This document shows positions 57,301 to 64,000 of a stretch of DNA of 64,000 nucleotides, piece after piece. Source of the DNA: Corallium rubrum (Eukaryota > Cnidaria > Anthozoa > Scleralcyonacea > Coralliidae); assembly GCA_964035015.1 (NCBI GenBank), contig OZ036006.1:8128701-8192700 (forward strand), written 5' to 3'. Numbering within the stretch: position 1 is the first letter of the stretch; each line of letters starts with the position of its first letter. The notes beneath the pieces were generated by a model. That model was not told where the DNA came from and did not search any database. It saw only the letters and a program-made list of their open reading frames with translations. A program made the position numbers and the translations under genes.

Positions 57301-59955
57301 TGTTTTCGCGAGTTCTTGGGCTTTGTCAGACGATCTTGAATCTACGCAAATATGTTTTTGTTCCGTGTATAACATACTCCATATTTGAACAAATCATGCG
57401 GCTTTTTAATTTCTTAAGGTGACAAACAGAGAACGGGCTATTGGATCCATTTATAAGATGTAGAAGAACTTTTTTTAAAAACTAGACGGCTGAAAAGCGC
57501 ATAATAAACATGCGCTGTTCTTTAGTTCTTGCGTAGTTGCCGTACGGAACTTCTTGTAACAGACGTTTGGTATAGACGTTTGTCAAGCTGAACTACCCAA
57601 AACATGGTTTTCAACCTCAGACATGGACCGAACCTTCAACCTTATAATGACCCGTTAGATGCTCTAACCATTGAGCTACTGAGGCTCAGATGGAAAGCTA
57701 AGGTTGCAAATTCATGGTCATATGTGCTCTTAAGTGGTAGCGTTTGCATATGAGATGTAGTTAAAGTGATGTTAAGAGTGGTTTTGTAAGCTTGGTAACA
57801 GACGTTGGCAATAGACGTTCGCCAACCTTACAAATATACTCAGTAAATACTTCTGGGCTCTAGTTAGCTCTTTTTTGCAGATTGCTGATATGTATAACAA
57901 ATTGGTCAGTGTTGATTCTGTCGATTAAGCACTTGGTCCGAAAACTGTGACCGCTGAGTTGGTTGTCAATGAATTTTGTCATAAAAACAGGGACCCTCTT
58001 CTTACTCTAATGAAGGGCTCCGCTTGAAACGTCAGTATTTTGTTATCAAAACTATTCTCAGCAGTTTACCATCTTTTCACTTTGCTCTATCTAAATCACT
58101 GCCTACACAGCACTCTAGTTTTTACTCTGGTGAAGGACTCTGCTTGAAACGTCAGTATTTCGTTATCAAAACTATTCTCAGCAGTTTACCATCTTTTCAT
58201 TTTGCTCTATCTAAAACACTGCCAACACAGCACTCTACATTTTACTCTGATGAAGGACTCTGCTTGAAACGTCAGTATTTCGTTATCAAAACTATTCTCA
58301 GCAGTTTGCCATCTTTTCATTTTGCTCTATCTAAATCACTGCCTACACAGCACTCTAGTTTTTACTCTGATGAAGGACTCTGCTTGAAACGTCAATATTT
58401 CGTTATCAAAACTATTCTCAGCGGTTTTCTCACTTTGCTCTATCTAAAACACTGCCTACACAGACCATGTAGACAGACCATGTCAAGTTGAAGAAACTAG
58501 GACTTTTCTATTTTGATTATCAATATTTTAGTACACTTTCAGTAGATGCTTGTCTTTTGGAAAACATTTTTAGTGTCCTAGCCAACCTTTTTTTTCTAGC
58601 TATTACAAAATATGATATCCCTGTCAAATTTTGAAGAATCACATTGACGCTGCCTATTTGAAAACTTTAATCTTTTGTTGGACAAGGCTTTGCACTCTGT
58701 CAACTCAAGGGTCATATATCCACAACTCTTGCCATCGACATCATCCTGGCAGCTGTAACGTTCGATAAGCCGCGTGAACACTCTAAGGTTTTAACAAAAC
58801 ACTTGACGTATCAAACTTGGAGTAAATTCAATGAATCTCTTATATATCAGAATTCATAGATCTGACTATTGAAGTTCTACAGTTCGTTGAAGAGTGCATA
58901 CTGGAGTTAAAATTCAGCCAATCTTCCCCTGGGTTCCGATTTCATCGTCATGATCTTTTAATCCAAGTAATCTGAGTTTTATTTAATCGTTTGTCAAGGG
59001 TATTTCGGAGTTGTTGTTACCTAACACTATTAATAGTCCTAGTTGTTTATCTTATCGTGGAAGTACACAACAGTATCAACTAAGATTGAAACTAGAAATC
59101 GATGTGAGGAATGTCGGAATAGTTCTAGCTCGTTCTACTGCGCCGTGTCGTCGCTACGGAACTCGATTGGTGTCGATGATCGGGTGTGGAATTAGGTGCA
59201 AAATGTCTGCGAATTGTTACAAGTGGGACATTATGACGCCGGGATATATTACACTTTTAGCACAAAGATATATATGCCTAGTTGAGCAATAACTAAAGAC
59301 AATTCAATCCCAAAGATCTATATGTCTGAAAGTTTTCTGCGTAAGAAATAGGACCTTATACGCCCACACGTGTTATGTGGGTTGATAGTCTTGCAGGTTA
59401 CGTAGATTTGATTGAATTCTAGAGCAGTGATTGTACGCAATTGCTGGCTACAGTTAAATTAGCTGTTTATGAAAGAAACCTATTTTCTCGCAGTTGCTTT
59501 TGCAAGCAAAGCAAGCCAACATACACAAGACTATAGTATACTATAATTCTCTCCTTTAGAATACAACAGCCCACGACATGGATATATATATCTATCACGT
59601 ATACCTACCACATATAGCCGACACACAGCTAACACTGCTTAACTTAACTTGCTTTATATAGTCCTTGCCCTTACCTCTCTTGCGTTGTTTTTGGCAATTT
59701 CTGTTAGATCTTAGCTCCACTACACAGCATCTATAATATACACAAGTATAAAAATTAAAATCTTTCAGACTTATTTTCATTAATAATAGTTCATCTCTTG
59801 CAATTCACCCGTTTACAGTTCAGACCGCATTAGTCGAAATGTAAATAAAATGCTAAACATTCCCACCGCACATTAAAAATCAATGATTTCTTAAAAACTA
59901 CTTACAGAGCCAAACAAAAAAACAAGAATATCGAGCACTTTATTGAAACTTCCAT
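45860..59955 (-). CDS. Secreted/cell-surface CUB - EGF(Ca) - cadherin protein
   Basis: Exons supported, in transcript order: 59906-59955 (Met plus hydrophobic signal peptide, donor GTAAGT); 52713-53060 (one CUB domain, with [13 protein letters not shown] near its start and [16 protein letters not shown] at its end); 51629-51757, 51362-51484 and 49978-50103 (calcium-binding EGF modules, each beginning D-[IV]-[ND]-E-C with six cysteines); and 45860-46626 (two cadherin repeats with [13 protein letters not shown] and DRGSPAL, then a short tail to TAA). The second exon series is all phase 1-1, typical of shuffled extracellular modules. A second EGF exon copy at 48421-48546 encodes the same peptide but lies in the false duplication beside the gap. 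The signal exon ends in phase 2 while the CUB exon needs phase 1, so at least one intervening exon is unplaced. No transmembrane segment follows the cadherin repeats in the readable sequence, so secretion or an unseen 3' exon are both possible. Likely role is adhesion or matrix; the exact family is not recognised. Confidence 0.8.
46806..47120. mobile_element. MITE with TATATGATCCCAGTGTACC ends
   Basis: GTTTATATATATGATCCCAG at left pairs with CGGGATCATATAAAC at right; inner CCGGGATGAA and TTCATCCTGG arms. Lies in the intron upstream of the cadherin exon. Confidence 0.8.
47292..47520 (+). mobile_element. 5S rRNA-derived SINE, copy 7
   Basis: Head GGGTGACGTGTGCTGATGGG, 5S-like block TTAGTGCTTGGATGGGTGAC at 47361, body with TCGCCGGGTTCTCCGGTTTT and CCTCCCTCCATAAAATCAAC. 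The 150 bp after it may be extra tail sequence. Confidence 0.88.
47668..48320. mobile_element. ~630-bp foldback with tRNA-like (long variable arm) ends
   Basis: Arms of about 300 bp. On the minus strand the left end reads GATAACTGCGCAGTTGGTCT..GGTTCGATTCC..GGTTATC, i.e. A-box-like and B-box sequences with paired ends and a long variable region. The right arm repeats it but has lost the B box. In the intron before the EGF exon. Confidence 0.8.
48765..48885. repeat. GAGTGTTTCATCAGGGGA hairpin
   Basis: Arms of about 45 bp around CGAGGCCGAAGGCCGAG. A second copy at 50310-50430 belongs to the assembly duplication. Confidence 0.85.
49551..49750. other. 200-N assembly gap
   Basis: Exactly 200 undetermined bases, the usual size of a placeholder of unknown true length. 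The sequences on either side overlap each other (see the duplicated block), so the real gap may be zero or negative. Confidence 0.99.
50780..51240. mobile_element. Complete foldback MITE whose half abuts the gap
   Basis: Left arm with AAGTTCGGGAGACTCTCTTA and AGCTCTTCCATATCTCACTT; right arm with their complements (AAGTGAGATATGGAAGAGCT near 51168). The centre near 51095-51100 equals the point at which the left contig ends. Confidence 0.85.
51237..51353 (+). repeat. (TC)n microsatellite
   Basis: About 85 bp of pure CT after a TCTG-rich start. It begins a few bases downstream of the donor of EGF exon 51362-51484. Confidence 0.96.
51788..52120 (+). mobile_element. 5S rRNA-derived SINE, copy 8
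   Basis: Head GGGTGGCGTGTGCTGTTAGG, 5S-like block TTAGTACTTGGATGGGTGAC at 51861, full body, and a tail of TTAAATAAATCATTACTCAT repeats. Inserted about 30 bp upstream of the EGF exon 51629-51757. Confidence 0.9.
52200..52420. mobile_element. Palindromic GGTAAACTGCTGAGAATTTT element
   Basis: Inverse pair AATGGTAAACTGCTGAGA / CTCGGCAGTTTACCAT. Related to the edges of the 122-bp arrays. Confidence 0.6.
52430..52690 (+). repeat. 122-bp tandem repeat, array 1 (about 2 copies)
   Basis: Core TTTTACTCTGATGAAG..GCTTGAAACGTCAGTATTTC then TTTACCATCTTTTCACTTTG. Same family at 53265-53715 and 58005-58470, and inverted at 56270-56640. It abuts the CUB exon. Confidence 0.85.
53265..53715 (+). repeat. 122-bp tandem repeat, array 2 (about 4 copies)
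   Basis: Four near-identical units. The open frame through them is a repeat artefact. Similar tandem terminal units occur in Penelope-like retroelements, but no RT or endonuclease is present here, so the origin is inference. Confidence 0.88.
53730..54080. mobile_element. Foldback element with CTGAGCC/GATCCTCTC arms
   Basis: TTCTTGAGCTTTTTTGAGCT and its complement AGCTCAAAAAAGTTCAAGAA; CCGATTACACT/AGTGTAATGGGC inner arms. Confidence 0.75.
54104..54465 (-). pseudogene. LINE 3' end with (ATT)n tail
   Basis: The minus frame contains [13 protein letters not shown] and [13 protein letters not shown] motifs of the C-terminal tail of CR1-like ORF2. It is followed by GGAAATAAAG and (ATT)7, a typical short-tandem 3' tail also seen on SINE copy 5. 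Confidence 0.65.
55020..55430. mobile_element. MITE with ACGCAAAAACGCACA ends
   Basis: Left ACACGCAAAAACGCACA and right TGTGCGTTTTTACGTGTGT; arms of about 90 bp through AGATCTGTTCAGA. The interior is rich in CTGTATCA/TGATACA. Confidence 0.85.
55431..56265. other. Intronic sequence without recognised content
   Basis: Low-repeat 830 bp in the large first intron region of the CUB-EGF-cadherin gene. It could hold the unplaced exon, but I could not find one with proper splice sites. Confidence 0.4.
56270..56640 (-). repeat. 122-bp repeat family, inverted diverged array (3 copies)
   Basis: CTTCATCAGAGTAAATCATG and GTAGAGTGTTGTGTAGGCAG recur three times; the complement matches the plus-strand arrays. 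Confidence 0.75.
56641..57535. other. Unassigned intronic sequence
   Basis: AT-rich; the short plus frame 56591-56839 has no recognisable domain. No element ends seen. Confidence 0.35.
57540..57840 (-). mobile_element. tRNA-like repeat relic
   Basis: Minus-strand GCCTCAGTAGCTCAATGGTT is present with a damaged B box; GACGTTTGGTATAGACGTTTG/CGTTGGCAATAGACGTTCG ends resemble those of the 4440-5510 element. Confidence 0.65.
58005..58470 (+). repeat. 122-bp tandem repeat, array 3 (about 4 copies)
   Basis: Same unit as at 53265, four copies, with a truncated last unit. Confidence 0.88.
58600..58752 (-). other. Candidate [12 protein letters not shown] second exon of the CUB-EGF-cadherin gene
   Basis: Behind a TTACAG acceptor (edge at 58752) an open frame in the phase required by the signal exon encodes Cys-x8-Cys-x9-Cys, then two more Cys. 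The first three spacings recall ShK-type [12 protein letters not shown] modules of cnidarian extracellular proteins, but the last pattern does not fit and a donor returning to phase 1 is not obvious. Placement in this gene is inference from phase and order only; the left end is undefined. Confidence 0.25.
59000..59900. other. Intron 1 of the CUB-EGF-cadherin gene
   Basis: No clear repeats. A plus-strand cysteine-bearing frame at 59011-59292 has no splice support and no recognised domain. Confidence 0.4.
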
Positions 59956-60033
59956 CTTGGTCTCGCTTGTGTTCACCAGTGTTTACTTCTTGACCAAGTC
60001 GAACTAATCTGTTCTGATTTGATCTCACCTTGC

Positions 60034-60044
60034 CTTATATATAT
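60034..60044 (-). promoter_or_regulatory. TATA-box candidate of the CUB-EGF-cadherin gene
   Basis: On the minus strand TATATATAAGGC lies about 80 bp upstream of the signal-peptide ATG at 59955, in otherwise non-repetitive sequence. Position fits a core promoter with a short 5' leader; no transcription data support it. Confidence 0.45.
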
Positions 60045-60979
60045 GTATCCCTTCGCCGTTGCGTATACAAATCTCTAGACTTATCTCGACTCTGTCTGGA
60101 CCCGCTATCCAATCAAACTTGAAAATTTCCTCCGGTGGATTTCCTTTTGTCGTTGGGGCAAAAACGCCGAATCGCCGTAGCCTGTGTGTTCAATCGTTTG
60201 TATATCAGATGTTCCGTGGGGCTTTAATCAACTCATCACCGAGTGTTTATACACCGCGTCTTCACTTGATAAATAGCGTTTTTAGTCACACCTGCTACGT
60301 GGACGCCATGACGACAATAATTAGCAATGATTTATAGCGCATCTTTGTCTCCAAGTTGGCCACTAAAGCCGCAAACTCGTGCGCACACGGAAACACGGTT
60401 GCAAATGGTTTTCAACTTTCCTCCGGTCAGGATCACGAAGCTTTTCACAGTCTTGCAATAGTTTGAATTTTGGCTCTCGAGACATTTAGAAATGCCGTGA
60501 CTTTTTTTTTCTTCGCAGGAATGAAAACAACTTTCATTTGATGTCAAAATTCCATCAATGATAACGTTAATGACGCGCCCCCTTTTTCAGATCAGATACC
60601 ATATTGTTAGCCAGAAGCACGTACTGAACCCGTTTACGCAGGCGATTTTTAATACTGCGACAGTTTTCTCACCCAGACGCATGCGATTGAATGAATGACT
60701 CGCCAAAGTATTGAACCTCAAATACCTCTGAATAAATCGGGTCCAATACATTCGTAAGTCAATCCACTCGATCGCATGTGTCAAAAGGAGAAAAATCGCA
60801 GCAAAAATCGCTGGTTAAAAATGAACTGGATATGACAATCGCCACCGTAACTGGAGGCAAAGCATCGCCAATATATACTGAAATACCGGTCGCTATACAC
60901 CATTTTCATAAAGAATAGGTGACCGCGGCGCCAATACATATTCTTTTAATTTTTATATGTGCATTTAAATTTTATATTT

Positions 60980-61348
60980 AACAAATCAAACATAAAGCTC
61001 CGTGCAGATGTACTCTTATAAAGGCACGTTTGACGTCATTTGAACACGAAAGAAGTTGCGTAGAGGCACGAGGCTATAGCCGAGTGCCTTTACACTTCTT
61101 TCGTGTTCAAATGACGTCAAACGTACCTTTATAAGAGTACATATGCACAGGAGTGGTATGTTTTATTTGTTTTATAAAATAAGAAGAAAAATCAAACTAA
61201 AAGTGAGATAGTTTTAGAATTTGGCGGGCTTTTCCGGCCAGCTGACGCCATTCTACGCCACTTTACGTCATTCATGATCTATGTTCTCTTATAAATGCAC
61301 GGAGCCCAACCAATCAGAGCGTGCGTAGAGGACACCTTATTTTATATT
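60980..61348. mobile_element. MITE family C copy 2 (inverted relative to 36522)
   Basis: GCACGTTTGACGTCATTTGA and its complement with an insert GAGGCACGAGGCTATAGCCG. The right part matches the complement of 36530-36650, including GACGCCATTCTACGCC. Confidence 0.85.
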
Positions 61349-61669
61349 CTTTTATATGCATTTAAATTATCCTTTCCAGCCTTTTGAAATAAGTTCTTTT
61401 TAATTATATTAAAACACAAGAACGGTGTAAGATCAGAGCTGTGTGTAACAGAGAATCAGACACAAAGCAACGGAAAACAATACTCCTTTGCTGCCATAAC
61501 AATCCCAGACGATCTGGGACAGGAAAAATCTCCAATTCTTACGACAAGTGAGAACCAGGCTTTTAATGTGATCATACCTTAGATTTGCATTGGGCAGGGT
61601 TTTTTTGTACATAACTCAGTACAATACGATACCAAGATCTAACCAGAGCTGTATATAAGGGAAAATGGA

Positions 61670-62060
61670 AACACTATTAAAGTGTTTATGAAACGAAAAT
61701 TATGTTAGTACTTTTGAAATGACATGCTTCGTTCTTGAGATATTTCAGTTTGTTTTATGTGAAACTAACCATTGACATCACAACGTGCATAATGACTTAC
61801 TGGGAAATGTTATATATCTTTGCTTTTATTAAACGAAATCAGTTGAAAATGTATATTTTTGTTGTAAGGGAAAACACACACACATAATTGCTTCGAAGTG
61901 ATTCCGTCTGATAATAGAAAAGTTATATAACCTTTCCCGGTTAGTTTCGCTTATAAAATAAACTGTGATATTTTAAAAACAAAGCAAGGAAACAAAAACA
62001 GCAAAAGATTTTACTTTGTCATTTTAAAAGTACTTTCAAATAAGTCAAATCAGCAACTAA
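61670..62060. mobile_element. Diverged foldback related to 26336-26840
   Basis: AAAGTGTTTATGAAACG start and CAAAGCAAGGAAACAAAAAC arm; the left arm shares CTTCGTTCTTGAGATATTTC with the LEKR1-intron element. Confidence 0.65.
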
Positions 62061-62221
62061 TGTTTATTTAAATCAATTTTATTTGTACCTCACATTATTT
62101 ATTTTTTGTAACGGTATTCACAATGATCACTAAATATAATTATGTAGGCAAAGATATTGAACTAACTTCATTTCATTCTATCCCATAGGAAGAGAGTTAT
62201 TTGGAAACAAAATAACTATAT

Positions 62222-62665
62222 ATCAGCTAATAGACGACTTTCACGATCATGCGCAGTAGCAACAAATATTCAAATTTTCGTCGGAGATAAAAACAACAGT
62301 TTTAGCTGGAACGAGCATATTGAAAATAGTAGAAGTGCAAAGTTTGAAAGAATTGCTTAACAAATGGAAAAAGTTTCACAAGCGGAAAGTTGACCATTCC
62401 AACAGGGATTTATTAGTGATTTAATAGGGATTTTGGCTTGGCGGGCGGGAGTTGCACGCCAAGCCAAAATCCCTATTAAATCCCTAGTGAAGAGCAAAAC
62501 TTCCGAAGAGCGTAGCTTTCGCACTATTTGTCCGATTTATTTTAAACTTTGCACTTTTACTATTTTTAATATGATCTTTCCAGCTAAAACAGTTGTTTTT
62601 GCTTGCGATGAAAATTTGAAGTAAAGTTGCTACTGCGCATGAGCCTGAAAGTCGTCTATTAACGT
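62222..62665. mobile_element. MITE with AATAGACGACTTTCA ends
   Basis: AATAGACGACTTTCACGATC at left and CTGAAAGTCGTCTATT at right; arms of about 180 bp around GGCTTGGCGGGCGGG..CACGCCAAGCC. Confidence 0.9.
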
Positions 62666-62939
62666 ATAAGCTAGACGTGAGAACGCTGGTTTGTCACCTC
62701 TGGTTCTCTCTCCGCAGGTTTCGGGGGTCGTCGGAGCGTGCAGCTGACGATTTCGACGCATCTCCGACGATCCCCGAAATATCCGATCTCCGAAAGAACC
62801 TTTGCGAAGGAGAGAGCCTCTGGTTTGTGATCGACTAGAATTAAGGATATTTTTGGAGTTAGGTTAGCCAGATAACGGTAAGAATATGAAGATGCAAAGA
62901 TATGTCAGTTTAATTCTTTAAATGTTTGCCTGGTGACAA

Positions 62940-63980
62940 ATTGTAAAGCCCTAATCAAACGAGAACGCAAGTCATCGCAAGTTTTAGCTCGTGCTTCGCC
63001 TTGCTTGTGTCTAGTTTGACCGCCAGCTTGCGATGACTTGCGTTAGCTTGCGACTAATTTGATCTAAGTTAGTTTCAGAAATTGCAGCTTGATGTTAGTA
63101 ATAATTGTCAGTTGTTTGCTGCACAAGCTGTGTTAGTTAGTAATACTCAGAAAAACTCTGAGCTCTAAGCGGGACTCGAACCCAAACTTCTGAATGCTAG
63201 CCAGACGCTCTAACCATTGAACCACTAGAACTCAGATAGCGGAGCAAGGTTGATTAAGGTACTTATAACCTTAGACTGTGCCCAGTCCTCCAGGAACGAG
63301 TCTTAACCGCTCGGTTACAGGTACTTGTTGGTCTACAAGTCGCGTTGTAACAGTAAGTTTCCAGTTAAACACTGTTAGTTAGTTTCAGAAATTGCAGCTT
63401 GATGTTAGTAATAATGAAACTAACTAACAGTGTTTATTAATTCTTTGAACAGTGTTTAACAGTGTTTTAACAGTGTTTAACAGTGTTTTAACAGTGTTTA
63501 ACTGGAAACTTACTGTTACAACGCGACTTGTAGACCAACAATTCCTTTAACCGAGCGGTTAAGACTCGTTCCTGGAGGACTGGGCACAGTCTATGGTATA
63601 AGTACCTTAATTAACCTTGCTCCGCTATCTGAGTTCTAGTGGCTCAATGGTTAGAGCGTTTGGCTAGCTCAGAAGGTTGTGGGTTCGAGTCCCGCTTAGA
63701 GCTCAGAGTTTTTCTGAGTATTACTAACTAACACACCTTGTACAGCAAACAACTGACAATTATTAATTTAATCTTGTTCAAATTTCATCGCAAGTTTTCT
63801 TCGACTTACGAGAGCTTGCGAAACGTTTGAACACAAAACACAAGTGGATGCAAGTCTTTCGTGCTCCGTCGCCATAGAAACTACCATCATGAGAACTAAC
63901 GAAAAGGCGTGGGAACTAGCAGAAGTGCAGAACTTGCGACGACTTGTGCCTGCGACTTGCGTTCTCGTTTGGAGAAAGCA
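62940..63980. mobile_element. Nested inverted element with tRNA-like inner ends
   Basis: Outer pieces GAACGCAAGTCATCGCAAGT (62962) and CTTGCGACGACTTGTG-type sequence (63935). Inner inverted pair 63117-63360 / 63365-63745 carries tRNA-like sequences: the plus copy at 63627-63703 has GGCTCAATGGTTAGAGCG (A box) and GGGTTCGAGTCCC (B box), the minus copy at 63146-63232. AACAGTGTTTAACTG short tandem repeats lie at the centre. Confidence 0.8.
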
Positions 63981-64000
63981 AGAATTTGTGGGAACACCAC

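Overview
The window looks like nuclear DNA of an intron-rich, AT-rich, repeat-dense invertebrate. An anthozoan cnidarian is my best guess, from the style of the CR1/L2-like LINE remnants, the many foldback elements and the domain content of the genes. I cannot prove the phylum from sequence alone. There is no bacterial-type gene organisation: the genes are split into short exons, and most six-frame ORFs are translated microsatellites or transposon remnants. By joining exons on GT/GC-AG boundaries and reading phase I recover five convincing genes and one weak candidate.

Layout. (1) About 2.86-14.26 kb, minus strand: mitochondrial delta-1-pyrroline-5-carboxylate dehydrogenase (ALDH4A1), 13 exons from the initiator Met through the catalytic Cys; the C-terminal exons lie beyond the left edge. 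It includes a 23-nt microexon and a GC-AG intron. (2) 15.45-19.13 kb, plus strand: a complete four-exon FHA + PHD protein (TCF19-like), head to head with ALDH4A1. (3) 21.52-24.87 kb, minus: complete six-exon TMEM222 (DUF778). (4) 25.30-37.89 kb, plus: an 11-exon coiled-coil protein of the LEKR1 type, head to head with TMEM222 across about 430 bp. (5) 39.15-39.54 kb, minus: a possible terminal exon of an unrecognised two-TM protein. (6) 45.86-59.96 kb, minus: a secreted or cell-surface protein with signal peptide, CUB, calcium-binding EGF repeats and two cadherin repeats.

The genes do not form a pathway. The two divergent pairs (proline catabolism enzyme/chromatin reader; DUF778 membrane protein/coiled-coil protein) may share promoter regions.

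Introns and spacers are filled with low-complexity arrays (GAA, TTCC, ATTG, CTCTCTAATAAG, GAATGG, GGAGA, CATCAC units), foldback/MITE families present in two or more copies, a 5S rRNA-derived SINE family (at least eight copies), and tRNA-like sequences arranged as inverted pairs. A 200-N gap at 49,551-49,750 is flanked by near-identical 1.36-kb segments. This is almost certainly an unmerged contig overlap, which falsely duplicates one EGF exon.

The observations most worth following up are the tRNA-half 58-bp tandem array between inverted tRNA-like ends, the 5S-SINE family, the false exon duplication at the gap, the CUB-EGF-cadherin architecture, the ALDH4A1 microexon, and the branchpoint/AG-like minisatellite in front of a LEKR1 exon.
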